A DNA stretch of 64,000 nt from Ancylostoma caninum (lineage: Eukaryota > Nematoda > Chromadorea > Rhabditida > Ancylostomatidae), in contig JBAJFG010000047.1 in assembly GCA_037903475.1 (NCBI GenBank), positions 4,688,001 through 4,752,000 on the forward strand, written 5' to 3'. The position numbers and the translations under genes were made by a program. The notes below the pieces were generated by a model. The model saw only the letters and a list, made by a program, of their open reading frames with translations, was not told the DNA's origin and ran no database searches. This document shows positions 13,701 to 22,402 of the stretch, piece by piece. The stretch's first letter is position 1. The number at the start of each line of letters is the position of its first letter.

Positions 13701-16700
13701 CTTCTTTTTTGCCTTCTCAATTTTTTCTTTTATTATCTTTTCTCTTCGTTGCCTTTTGTGTTTTGGTAAAGTAATGTACTCTCCTGCGGCTCATAGTTTA
13801 TTTGCAGATGTCCGCGATGGCTATTACTGCCACTGTCGCGACGGCTTCAAGCCAGATCCCCAGAATCCATTCGACTGTGTGGATATCGACGAATGTGCTG
13901 GAAACAACACCTGCACTCAGTTGTGTCTCAACACCAAGGGATCATACATCTGCAGATGCCATGAGGATTATGAGAACAATGTCGTTGTTGGAGCAATGAC
14001 TGGCAAAGATTGTAGAGCGAAGGTGAGTTAAGTAGTAGTTTTGTCTCAGAATTCGCTCATGGGTTCTTCTAAATTTTGTTTTTCAAATGTTTTTTTACTT
14101 TCTTATCTAAAGAAGGAAGCCGTTGATGAGATATTCATGTTACTGCTTTTTCTGACCTTCACTGCAAACATATTCAAATTAGACAGCTGCCAAGATGTGT
14201 GTCTAGGGTATTTTTATGACTTAGTAACTGTGGCAGTTGTTTAATTTGGTATTTTCATTGTTAGCTGCAAACCATATCACTGAATGAGAACTGTAACTTA
14301 TATTTTCGGAACCAGTATGAGGTTCACAATATTCGTCCAACTTCAGGGAGATCCAGCCAACGTCATTGTTGCCGCTGATGATGAATTGGTCCAAGTTTCC
14401 TTGCATGGAGCAGGTGTAAACAGACATGCTGCAGCCCACGTAAGTTCCCTAGGGTATTGGCTGTGATCTTTCGCCATTTGCTAATACTTTCGTTCATTGC
14501 GGCTCATTTGTTCTGTTTTCACAACCCTGTATTTTAAGGCCGACGAGGAGGACAACGACATCATCGCCATAGCATTCGATCCACGACGAGCACTGCAATT
14601 CTGGATCGACGATGGCTACCGTGCCGTATACAGGGCATCTGAGCCGAGCGGTAATCAGTCCCATGTTGGCCAGAAACTCGACCTTGACTTCGAGTCAGCT
14701 GGCGTCAAACCCACCAACTTGGCCGTGGATTATTTGACTGGGTAGGCGGAGCCTGAAGTTGATACCTTCATGACGGTCGTTTATGCTGCTTTCTTCAGTA
14801 ATATCTTCATCACAACTACGGCTATCGATACGGATATGCCCGCAGCAAGAAGGAAACGAATGAGTGAGCCAATCCATAACATCAATACTGGAGGCGTTTA
14901 CGTGGCACTGTCTGATGGACGATACTTGAAGAAGATTATTGGCGGTGCGTTTGGGATGGGATTAGTTTTTCCCGAGGCTGATGACTATAATGGGTTACTG
15001 CAGGTCATCTTGAATATCCAACTGCCATCGTGGCGCTGCCATCGGTTGGTAGAATTTGTTATGCGGATGCTGGTTTGCACGCAAAGATTGAATGTGCGGA
15101 TATGGATGGAACGCATAGAGAGGTGGGTGTCCACTTACTCTAGTGCAACTGGGCTCGAATACATCTTTGAGATTACCTGGCGTAAGCGTGTTAAACATGT
15201 TGGGATGACCACCTCCTCATAATTCTTTCCGTATAAAATTTTTGAAATCACAAAGTCAGACAATAAGGTGAGATTATAAGGTGAGACACCGCCATCTAAG
15301 ATGGAATGTTTTCCGTCGACATGGGCGGGCCATTTGTCCCATTCTTAGTTTTAAGTCAATTTATAATTATTTTCTTTTCTATGTTAACCCGTTTGTTGGA
15401 AATTTCTATCGTGTAACTATTTGTGTTACTTGCTGAATTCGCTAAGGTAGTGTCCTTGATCTCTGAGTAATTACTTCAGATTATCGTGAAAGACCTGGTG
15501 TTCTCGCCAAGTTCGATGGCTGTTGATGAGGGCAAAGGTAACCGCGTCTACTGGGCGGATCCGAAATACCGAAAGGTGGAATCGGTCAATCCAGATGGTG
15601 AGTTCCATTTCGTCAATCAGTAACCATGACCATGTGGAGTATGTTAACCTGGTCAAGTTAAGTGCGATAATGTTTAGGATCTGATCGACAAACCATTGTT
15701 CGGGACAAGAATGCTCCATTTGCGATTGATGTCTTTGAAAATCATCTATACTGGGTGTCGCGTGATACTAAGACCCTCTATGTGCAAGATAAATTTGGCC
15801 GAGGACGAGTGTCAGTGCTCGCCTCGAATCTTGAAGATGTTCACGCAGTGAGAGTTAGCCAGAGGTAGGTTCAGAGCTCGTTTTAGATAATTTTGCTCAT
15901 AAACGACGTAGCTTTGGCCTTTTCTATAGATTAAAAAGGGACCCGTTCTTGCTTGTAAAATATACACAAGAAATACCTTCCCTTCTTAGGTATGCCCGGG
16001 ATTCCACAAGGGCCAAGAGCACATGCAATGAAGCACGATGCAGCCACATCTGCGTGCAGCTGCCGAACGACGGTTTTGCTTGTCTCTGCCCGGACAATGC
16101 ATTCCCTGGAACGGTGAGTTATAAGTTTTATTTCTCTTTAGGCTTTTCATTTGATACCTCAACAACTTTTTGAGCCACTTTCCCCTTTCTTACCATGTTT
16201 TTTTTTAACAGCGATGAATCAAGGCATTTGTCGAAGACTTGATTTTTTCATGGTTTGTCAGTTCTTGAATCATGAGAGACGTGCGGCTTGCTCTGCCGCG
16301 CCGCACCATCTGCGCGATGCGGCAGACTAACTGTGCTCTGTAGTTGTCGGGCATTGCCGATATTGACGTTTTGCGGAATAAAGACAGAGACACGAAAACA
16401 GTGAAAAGCACCGCGCCACAACAACAGCACCCTGCTGGTCTGTTTGCGGCGCGGCTAGCCAGATGGGTGGAACTCTGTGATGCAAGAGTTTAAATGGCAG
16501 TGTAATCATTTTGTTTTCTATTTTTACAATTTCAGGACGGCTCTTGCGGAATCGCTCGAGTGGAGGCCCTCATCATGCCGAAACAATGTACATGTACCAA
16601 TGGTGGAAAATGCAGGCTAGATGGTAGCTGTGGATGCACGCCGGACTTCGAAGGAGAGAACTGTCAGAAGTCAAGTACTGTGAGCAGAAAGGTAAGTGAC

Positions 16701-17444
16701 GACGTCATCTCCCTGGGGAATTGAACGGCTTATCTGTTCATTTAGTTGATTGGTCGAATCTCGGAGAATCTTCTGCTAGCGTTGTTCTTGTTGTTAGTGC
16801 TGTTCGCTTGTGTTGGACTGGTTGGATTTGTTGGCATGAACTTGTATAAGTAGGTTTTTTTTGTAAATCCGTGAAAGTGCGCCAATCCAAATTACGTTTT
16901 TTTTTCCTTCTAGGAAACGAGCCCTATTATCCAAGAAGAACGAGGCAGCTGACAGCAGTGTGTCATTCCATGGTAATGTCATATCGTTTAGCAATCCAGC
17001 TCTCGAGAGTAAACAGGTGAATTCCTCTAAATGGAACTGCAGGTAGTGATGCATTCGACAGTCCATTCTTTCCAGGACCCCCACCCAATCGAATACAGTA
17101 TGCAGCAGATAAATGCTGCAACTGAGGCGGGTTCAACAACGTTCTCGAATCCTGTGTATGATCTGGAAGCAGATGGCACGGAGATGGTGTCGTTGGAGAA
17201 TACACCGTCCACATCGAGAGCAACAAGTTTCCACTCACAACGAACCGGTGATGACGTCATAGGTGAGGATCAGATTCATTCATTCATTTGAGTTCATTCG
17301 ACCATTTACACTTCAGCTACGAACGCGGAGATCACAATGAAGCCCGCTGTCCCTCCACGACCAAAGAAGGAGGAGAAGGACAAGAGCATCCTGGTTGAGA
17401 ATCCAGTGTTCGAAGCTCATCCAGACGAAATCTCGGATGTATAG
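1..17444 (+). CDS. lrp-1: LRP-1 / megalin-like endocytic receptor, 3' half (54 exons, 5' truncated by window)
   Basis: Giant single-pass receptor of the LDL-receptor family. Family members bind lipoproteins and sterol carriers at the epithelial surface and internalise them through clathrin pits; in C. elegans LRP-1 works in the epidermis and is needed for moulting. I joined 54 exons by hand (coordinates are in the module entries below). Every junction keeps frame, and the coding length from base 2 to the TAG at 17442-17444 is 6900 nt, i.e. 2299 residues plus stop. All introns are GT-AG except the first (GC-AG). Order seen: partial YWTD propeller, EGF, 10 LDLa, 2 EGF, propeller, EGF, 11 LDLa, 2 EGF, propeller, 2 EGF-like, transmembrane helix, tail. 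This matches the C-terminal half of LRP2/LRP-1, whose C. elegans protein is about 4,750 residues by memory. LRP1 is the alternative; the nematode orthologue is usually grouped with megalin. The gene reads as intact with no internal stop. Confidence 0.95.
80..138 (+). other. GC-AG intron in lrp-1
   Basis: Exon 1 ends ...CCACTTAAG and the intron begins GCATGT and ends TTTTAG. Both flanks are in phase 0 and the protein continues without loss. No nearby GT keeps frame. GC-AG introns are a known minor class in strongylid nematodes. Confidence 0.8.
1799..6267 (+). other. lrp-1: lrp-1 module: cluster of 10 LDLa (complement-type) repeats
   Basis: Exons: 1799-1970, 2627-2693, 2842-2959, 3148-3248, 3446-3565, 4024-4168, 4526-4780, 4881-4992, 5833-5963, 6082-6159 and 6213-6267. 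Ten repeats with six cysteines and the acidic calcium-binding box (C-D-G-D-N-D-C-x-D-x-S-D-E type) can be read, for example the one coded by 4881-4992. Repeat 7 (in 4526-4780) has a longer insert between its third and fourth cysteines. Repeat 3 has [10 protein letters not shown], so its Ca box is slightly altered. This cluster is the expected ligand-binding region. The 458 bp intron 3566-4023 contains two direct copies of a ~150 bp repeat (about 3617-3770 and 3775-3905). The intron 4169-4525 has a ~50 bp unit repeated near 4373-4480. The intron 4993-5832 (840 bp) holds only non-coding sequence. Confidence 0.93.
6340..7232 (+). other. lrp-1: lrp-1 module: two EGF-like domains (first calcium-binding type)
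   Basis: Exons 6340-6486 and 7117-7232. The first EGF starts AIDECAQ and ends at DDNKSC. The second starts VNECYG, is interrupted by the intron after one base of the Gly/Glu codon, and continues GISGCSQTC...GSYKCGC. The DE/NE-C starts are the usual calcium-binding EGF signature. The 630 bp intron between them carries a 260 bp inverted-repeat element (6771-7030). Confidence 0.92.
6771..7030. mobile_element. MITE with ~37 bp terminal inverted repeats in an lrp-1 intron
   Basis: The left end (6771-6808) and the reverse complement of the right end (6994-7030) match over about 37 bp with few mismatches; both carry TGGTCTACCGCGC. It is non-coding and lies wholly inside intron 6487-7116. A diverged copy in the same orientation lies at 16262-16490 in another lrp-1 intron, sharing GTTGTCGGG and a TATTGA(T/C)GTTTTGC segment. 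Confidence 0.8.
7890..8040. mobile_element. Small dispersed repeat, copy 1 (CTCTGATTGTCTGCGCATCC family)
   Basis: A roughly 150 bp interspersed element recognised by CACGCGCTAC, a CACTCTGATTGTCTGCGC core and CTAACCTGTCCAAACAGGT, with CAGTGGTC-like ends. Six copies are in this window: here, 8130-8237 (opposite strand), 9083-9243, 11066-11222, 18023-18150 (opposite) and 51018-51162 (opposite). It fits a non-autonomous DNA element. Four of the six copies are in lrp-1 introns. Confidence 0.75.
8130..8237. mobile_element. Small dispersed repeat, copy 2 (inverted relative to copy 1)
   Basis: Carries ACCTGTTTCGGCAGGTTAGA and GATGCGCAGACAATCAGAGT, the reverse complement of the family core. With the copy at 7890-8040 it makes an inverted pair inside intron 7624-8403. 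Confidence 0.7.
9083..9243. mobile_element. Small dispersed repeat, copy 3
   Basis: Starts with CACACGCGCTACATCAC, contains GTGGCACTCTGATTGTCTGC and CTCTAACCTGTTGAAACATG, and ends CGACCACTGAAA. In lrp-1 intron 9059-9307, of which it fills more than half. Confidence 0.72.
10214..13255 (+). other. lrp-1: lrp-1 module: cluster of 11 LDLa repeats
   Basis: Exons: 10214-10349, 10488-10562, 10696-10766, 10923-11016, 11334-11508, 12108-12202, 12256-12431, 12492-12668, 12744-12938, 13002-13109 and 13171-13255. Eleven six-cysteine repeats can be read, most with intact [13 protein letters not shown] calcium boxes. Repeat 10 (12744-13109) is altered to CGPNDFSDE. Exons often end inside a repeat just before its fourth cysteine, the usual position of introns in this family. 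The 599 bp intron 11509-12107 holds no recognisable element. The cluster is the second main ligand-binding region next to the membrane-proximal propeller. Confidence 0.93.
11066..11222. mobile_element. Small dispersed repeat, copy 4
   Basis: Contains GCACGCGCTACACCACACGC, GCTCTGATTGTCTGCGCATC and CTAACCTGTCCAAACAAAT, and ends GGACCACTGAG. In lrp-1 intron 11017-11333. Confidence 0.72.
13624..14022 (+). other. lrp-1: lrp-1 module: EGF-like pair before the last propeller
   Basis: Exons 13624-13689 and 13808-14022. The first EGF runs [15 protein letters not shown]...YYCHC. The second starts [11 protein letters not shown] and is of the calcium-binding type. The 368 bp intron 13256-13623 and the 324 bp intron 14023-14346 hold no feature I recognise. 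Confidence 0.92.
14347..15864 (+). other. lrp-1: lrp-1 module: third YWTD beta-propeller with an internal RRKR
   Basis: Exons: 14347-14439, 14539-14741, 14799-14944, 15004-15122, 15480-15597 and 15678-15864. Blade motifs include LQFWID, ICYAD, VYWAD and LYWVS, more degenerate than in the other propellers. The third exon encodes a basic RRKR run at 14848-14859, a furin-type consensus, in a hydrophilic stretch. Intron 15123-15479 holds nothing recognisable. Confidence 0.88.
15990..17444 (+). other. lrp-1: lrp-1 module: juxtamembrane EGFs, transmembrane helix and cytoplasmic tail
   Basis: Exons: 15990-16113, 16536-16691, 16746-16849, 16914-17016, 17076-17262 and 17317-17444. The two EGF-like domains are [11 protein letters not shown]... 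and [17 protein letters not shown]. Exon 16746-16849 codes a strongly hydrophobic segment, [20 protein letters not shown], followed by [12 protein letters not shown], a classical stop-transfer. The roughly 135-residue tail has [16 protein letters not shown] (an FXNPXY clathrin-adaptor motif), a proline-rich VPPRPKK (possible SH3 ligand) and a third NPV motif, ENPVFE, near the end. The tail closes with TAG at 17442-17444. These motifs fit constitutive endocytosis via Dab/ARH-type adaptors. The intron 16114-16535 carries an inverted-repeat element. Confidence 0.93.
16262..16490. mobile_element. Second, diverged copy of the 6771-7030 MITE
   Basis: Lies in lrp-1 intron 16114-16535. The ends form imperfect inverted repeats with the cores TGCCGCGCCGC and GCGGCGCGGC. 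The right end shares CTCTGTGATGCAA with the other copy's TTCTGTGATGCAA. No coding capacity. Confidence 0.7.
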
Positions 17445-18022
17445 AATCGTAAATTTTTAATTTATCCTTACTATATTTGCCTTTCCACATCATCCCGGAG
17501 TCTTCAAGAAATGTGATACGTAGAATTCTATAGTGCAACTACTTAATTTCTATTATATTTACCATATTTTCACTTACTGTTAGTACATATTTTGTCGCAT
17601 TTTCCCATGTTGTCATGTTTGTCCAACAAATAGTGCCTGATGATGCATGTTGCTCACGCCAAAAGTCAGTTTTTTGTCGTTAATGTTAATTTATGAATTT
17701 TTTTGAACATTATACCTGTTCTGTATCGCTGGGTCCCACCACGAGAACGTGCCTTGCGTGTGCATGTACCCCCGTTGCCCCTTTGTTTATTTACGCTCTA
17801 GTGATTCGCGTGCATGTTGTGTAGTACTGTTGTGTATGCTCCGATGAGCACGGTTGTCCATTCCAGACGAGTATGATAAAGATTTCTAAAATTGTCAGTA
17901 TTTTTAATGCTCCATGATATTATTGACTGCATGTCAAGGAGTCACACCAGGGACACAATTGTGCAGAAAAACCCTGGTGTAGTAGGGCGGGGGGGGGGGG
18001 GGGGGAGAGGCGGACGCCTACG
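17445..18022 (+). other. lrp-1 3' flank (probable 3'UTR and intergenic)
   Basis: AT-rich sequence after the lrp-1 stop. No perfect AATAAA occurs near the stop; a GATAAA-type variant is at about 17876. A run of about 16 G lies near 17990-18005. No gene is seen. Confidence 0.5.
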
Positions 18023-18150
18023 CGCCTCACCTGTTTGGACAGATTAGAACAGGAAGCAGGGGGATCTTGGAAAAATGAGAAAGGTGATGTCACTGACAAT
18101 GAGATATGGGGATGCGCAGACTAGTGTCCCCGTTGTGGTGTAGAGTTTGC
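18023..18150. mobile_element. Small dispersed repeat, copy 5 (inverted, decayed)
   Basis: Begins CACCTGTTTGGACAGATTAG and has GGGGATGCGCAGACTA; the rest is diverged. Just downstream of lrp-1. Confidence 0.6.
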
Positions 18151-18602
18151 TTGAGGACCTCAGCCACTGCAGATATTGTTAAATCCAAGACTTTTGCTTA
18201 CTGGACGTGCAAAATTAATGCCGGAAGAAGTAAGTACTGTCGAGATAGTGTGTAGTCTATTAGCGCAGAGAGGGCCGGCGAAGTGACTTTGTCTGCAATC
18301 ACGACCGCGTTGGTTCTGTCAATGAGAGAACGCTGAGGGATGCGTCTGGAAATAGATTTTAATAAATGGCAGTAGGGAAATATTAAAATGGAAAATTCAA
18401 ACCATATACATATCAAAAAAGTACAGAAACTAGGCAGACACCGTGATGAGGTCACGATTGCGGACAAAGTCTCTCCATCGGCTCTGTCTGAGCTAACAAA
18501 GTGTTAGTTTTGCTCACATCCAACAAGATAAAGGATACATTATGGGTCGAGCAACACCAATGGTTCTGCACCTACACCCGGCACCAGAGAAAGCGTAGTC
18601 GG

Positions 18603-18848
18603 GTATAGTCTGTCCGAAACGACGAGTCCGCCCACGCACGCGGGGATCGAGAGGCGGCGCGGCTGGGACGGATGCCGTTGGCTGCCACGTCGTCCACGTC
18701 ACAGCCAAATCATTGGTGGATATCGTGAATATAACGATGAAACGTGATACACAGATTAGAGGTGATGACGTGGAGTGCTGGCAAGCGTAGAAGCCTCTCG
18801 ATCTCCGCGTGCGTGGGCGGACTCGTCGCTTCGGACAGGCTATAGCTT
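18603..18848. mobile_element. Foldback MITE with ~50 bp arms
   Basis: The arm at about 18603-18655 (GTCCGAAACGACGAGTCCGC and a CCCACGCACGCGGGGATCGA segment) pairs with 18796-18848 in inverted orientation with few mismatches. CCACGTC/GACGTGG extends the pairing inward. Non-coding. Confidence 0.75.
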
Positions 18849-19624
18849 AGTGAGTGCGCCTGCAGCTTTGCCTGCGTCTGCGACGCATTGTCAGCCGCGA
18901 GAGCAGCAGGTGCGATCGATGGGAGGATACTGGGTGGTATGTCTGGTAGGGGATTTTTTAAATTTTTTACTACTACTCAAAATTCAAGAACAACCAAGTA
19001 TCGGTGCATCCTACGGCATCCTCCATTCGATAAGACCAGCTGATCAGCTAGCCGACACCGCATCGCAGCCTTGATTTCAGACAAAGTCACAGACGCACAC
19101 ACTAAGCAACCAGAATATGCAATTTTCATGAAATCGACATTGATAACTTGCCTTTGTTGGTTCACTGTGCGGAACAATATTCATACAAGTGCTTCAGCGA
19201 TAATAGCGTTGGAGAAAAACTGACCTGGAAAAGCCAAAGATATTAATATTGAAATGAAAAATTGAGTTGCTGACGAAGAGCTCATAATTATGAATAGTAA
19301 ACAACATTCTAACTCACTTTAATGACAGTCCCTTCGTTGTCACCACCTCGCGACTACCACTAAGTGCACGGCTGCAACGCGGTTGATAATACGCTGGTTC
19401 TAACATGTCCTTACACCCTCCCTGCGCATGACGTAGAACCTAATGAATTAGGATCAAGGAAAATCGTTACAAATTTGTATAGATGGGACCGAATAAAAAT
19501 CAAATAACTCAATTCATTTGATTATTCACTCAGGACTAGATCCAAAGAAGTCAAAAGATTAAAAAAGAGAGAGATCTAAATGCTTTCTTGTCATTCCCCA
19601 AGGATTACATTGCTAACTCTGGGC
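18849..19624. other. Intergenic stretch, nothing recognised
   Basis: No homologous ORF, RNA gene or clear repeat boundary seen. The open frames are short and unlike known proteins. Confidence 0.4.
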
Positions 19625-20282
19625 AAAATGGAGTGGGGGGGGGGGCACTTGGTATAAGCCGATAATATGAACTGTCCTACATGTTCTGACGTGTTTGCAT
19701 CTCAGGTAACTGCTGTACGTTAAAGGCAGAGGGCCACCTCGTTCTGCCTGTTGGATTTAAAAGCATATCCTAGACCTTCTCATCATTTTGATCCTTGGGA
19801 TGTACATCAACAGGCACAGAAGCGACGAAATCCCCATTTTTGATAGGCTCGAACTGGATAAAAATTTGGAGCCCGGAGGCGGATCGCTCCAAGCTGTGCT
19901 GGCTGCCTGCCACGGCTGCCGCGTCGGTCAACGAGTCTTGGCGTGTCCAATCGATAAGATCAACGGCTTCACATGTCAACTCAGGTTGGCAAACTGTTAC
20001 AGACCCCGTCCTGGAAGACGGGTTTCTAGACCATTCTGAGACAATTTATGTATACCGTTGGACAATTTATGTATACCGTTGGAACCATCGCGCCGAGTAT
20101 GTAGATGCAGAATCTGCTGTTAGCTGAACTACGAAAATGAGGTGGACCCCTGCCTTTAAGAGAGGTGACAAGTCAGAGCGTTCTGAACGTTCTGCTAACA
20201 AGTCGAAACGTGCAGGTCATATTATAGGTCATATTATAGACTTATACCAAGTGCCCCGCCCCCCCCCCCCCAACTCCATTTT
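19625..20282. mobile_element. 658 bp element with G-run terminal inverted repeats
   Basis: The left end reads AAAATGGAGT, a run of G, then CACTTGGTATAAG. The right end is its reverse complement, with a longer C-run and an extra base pair or two. Inverted similarity continues about 15 bp inward (ATAATATGA). The inside has short open frames on both strands that I do not recognise, and a ~22 bp tandem duplication at 20041-20085. No target duplication is obvious. Confidence 0.7.
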
Positions 20283-20397
20283 CTCCGTAACTCTTTCACG
20301 AACATCCGAACTATAGACGTGTTTGAAATCGAATCTTCGAACTTCGAATGAATCGACAGGCGTCTAATGCGTTATTCGGTCTTAGGTATAGTCACGA

Positions 20398-22402
20398 CGT
20401 ACTCGTATCTAAATCTACAACCGGCTGCGAAAGGCGCGCCCCATGGACCAGCGCCAATGCGGCGCAAAATATGAATAAGGGCAGCGGAATGCGTGGCCAA
20501 AACGCGATTTTACCTACAACAGGAAGGATTTCTTGATTTTGCTTGCTGATTCGCTTGCAAATAGCCAACAGAAACGCCAATAAAGTGCCAGTGCTCAATA
20601 TTTTGCAATTACACCAGTGATTAAAGCGAAACATCGGGCAGAAAACGGTTTTATGGTGTGTACTGAATAAAATGGCTGTTAAACTAATTTGAAAGGTTTC
20701 CTCCGAATGTTTCTTGTTTTCCTTCTACTCTTACTACTTCTTTCACTGTCTTCTCTTCCCTCTGACTCCCCTATCACCGTTTTTCCTACTTTTTTCCTCT
20801 TATTGTGTCTTCTTGTAGTTTCTTTCCCTATTGTTTGTTTTTTGTTTCTTTTTCTTCTCGTCATGTTTTCTTTGTTCCTTTTGCATGCTACTGCTTCGTT
20901 TTTGTTTTCTCTTCTTACCTATCAGTAGTTTTTCCTTCTCCTTCTCCACTTTGTTTCATTTTTTTTTCCGGAAGGGGGCACCTAGTTACCCGAGACGGTC
21001 TGCTGTATGGATCGGCTGCAGCAAATATTATCTTGCGCAGAACTATCTCTGGACTGTCACGGAACTTCAAGATCCTCGCTTCATATAAGAAATGGTGAAA
21101 TTAAGGATTCAGGAAGGAAAATGAAGTCTAGGGTGAATTGTAATCGCTAGTAGTCATAACGGAGAGATTCTTCGAAACATAGGGATGTTGAGACGTTTTC
21201 AGTCACTTTAGTTAAGCCGCTTGCATTTGATTGTATGCATTCGTCGACCAGTGGGACCTTCGCAAATACACGCAGAATCCTAGAAAATCGAAAGATTTGA
21301 CAGCTTGTAAAAAATTGAGAAAGTGAAACAATTCTATCACTTGGTCATGACCATCACGGCACCAAAAGAAGGCACTGCGATGCTGTTCTAGTGGAGCGCG
21401 CTCGCTTACCCTCGTGCCAGACGCCATGGGTAACTAAGAGTCCGCCCGCCATTTCGTGCTTATGCTCTTCAGTCGAATTCCACGTGAATGAGGCGAATCA
21501 TAAAATGGTGTAGTATGAATTCAATCAAAGATGGAATCGACAGTAGACTTGTACAACCGCCTATCAATTTGTTTGAAGAATGATTCATGGTAAAACATTT
21601 TAAACTAGGGAGTTTCTTGAGTAGATTAAGACTTCAGACCTCCGACGAGTTCACTCATTTCTGACGAAGTACGAATAACAACCTTTCTCACAAGCCAAAT
21701 AGATTTTGTTCACAACGACCCTGCTGCATGCAGCATGTATTTATCCAGATCCGACATGGAGCATGATCACGTCAAAGCCAACACATTGAGCCACATTTTC
21801 CTCGTCATGCATCATACTATCTGGCAAATTGTGATGTACAAGAGAAACAAGAAAGAAAAACTACTGATAGGAAACTCAGACAAGAAAGAAAAACAAAAAC
21901 GAAGCAGTAGAATGCAAAAGAAACAGAGAAAACATGGTGAGAAGAAAAGGTAACAAAAAAAAAACAAACAATAGAGAAAGAAATTACAAGAAGAAGACAC
22001 AATAGGAGGGAAAAAAGTAGGAAAAAACGGTGAAAGGGGAGTCAAAGGGAAGACAAGGCAGAAAAAGAAGTAGTAGGAGTAGAAGGAAAACAAGAAACAT
22101 TCAGAGGAAACCTTTCAAATAAGTTTAACAGTCATTTTATTCAGTACACACCATAGAACCGTTTTCTGCCCGATGTTTCGCTTTAATCACTGGTGTAATT
22201 GCAAAATATTAAGCACTGGCACTTTATTGACGTTTCTGTTGGCTATTTGCAAGCGAATCTGCAAGCAAAATCAAGAAATCCTTCCTGTTGTAGGTGAAAT
22301 CGCGTTTTGGCCACGCATTCCGCTGCCCTTATTCATATTTCGCGCCGCATTGGCGCTGGTCCATGGGGCGCGCCTTTCGCAGCCGGTTGTAGATTTAGAT
22401 AC
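20398..22402. mobile_element. 2 kb palindromic (foldback) element with ~550 bp inverted arms
   Basis: The left arm (about 20398-20945) is repeated in inverted orientation at about 21840-22402 with only scattered differences, which is why near-identical short frames occur on opposite strands (for example 20392-20634 minus and 22173-22433 plus). The inner ends of the arms are pyrimidine/purine-rich (TTTTCTTTCTTGTTTCTC-like). The ~890 bp spacer has no recognisable protein. This looks like a foldback or long-TIR non-autonomous DNA transposon. Confidence 0.8.
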
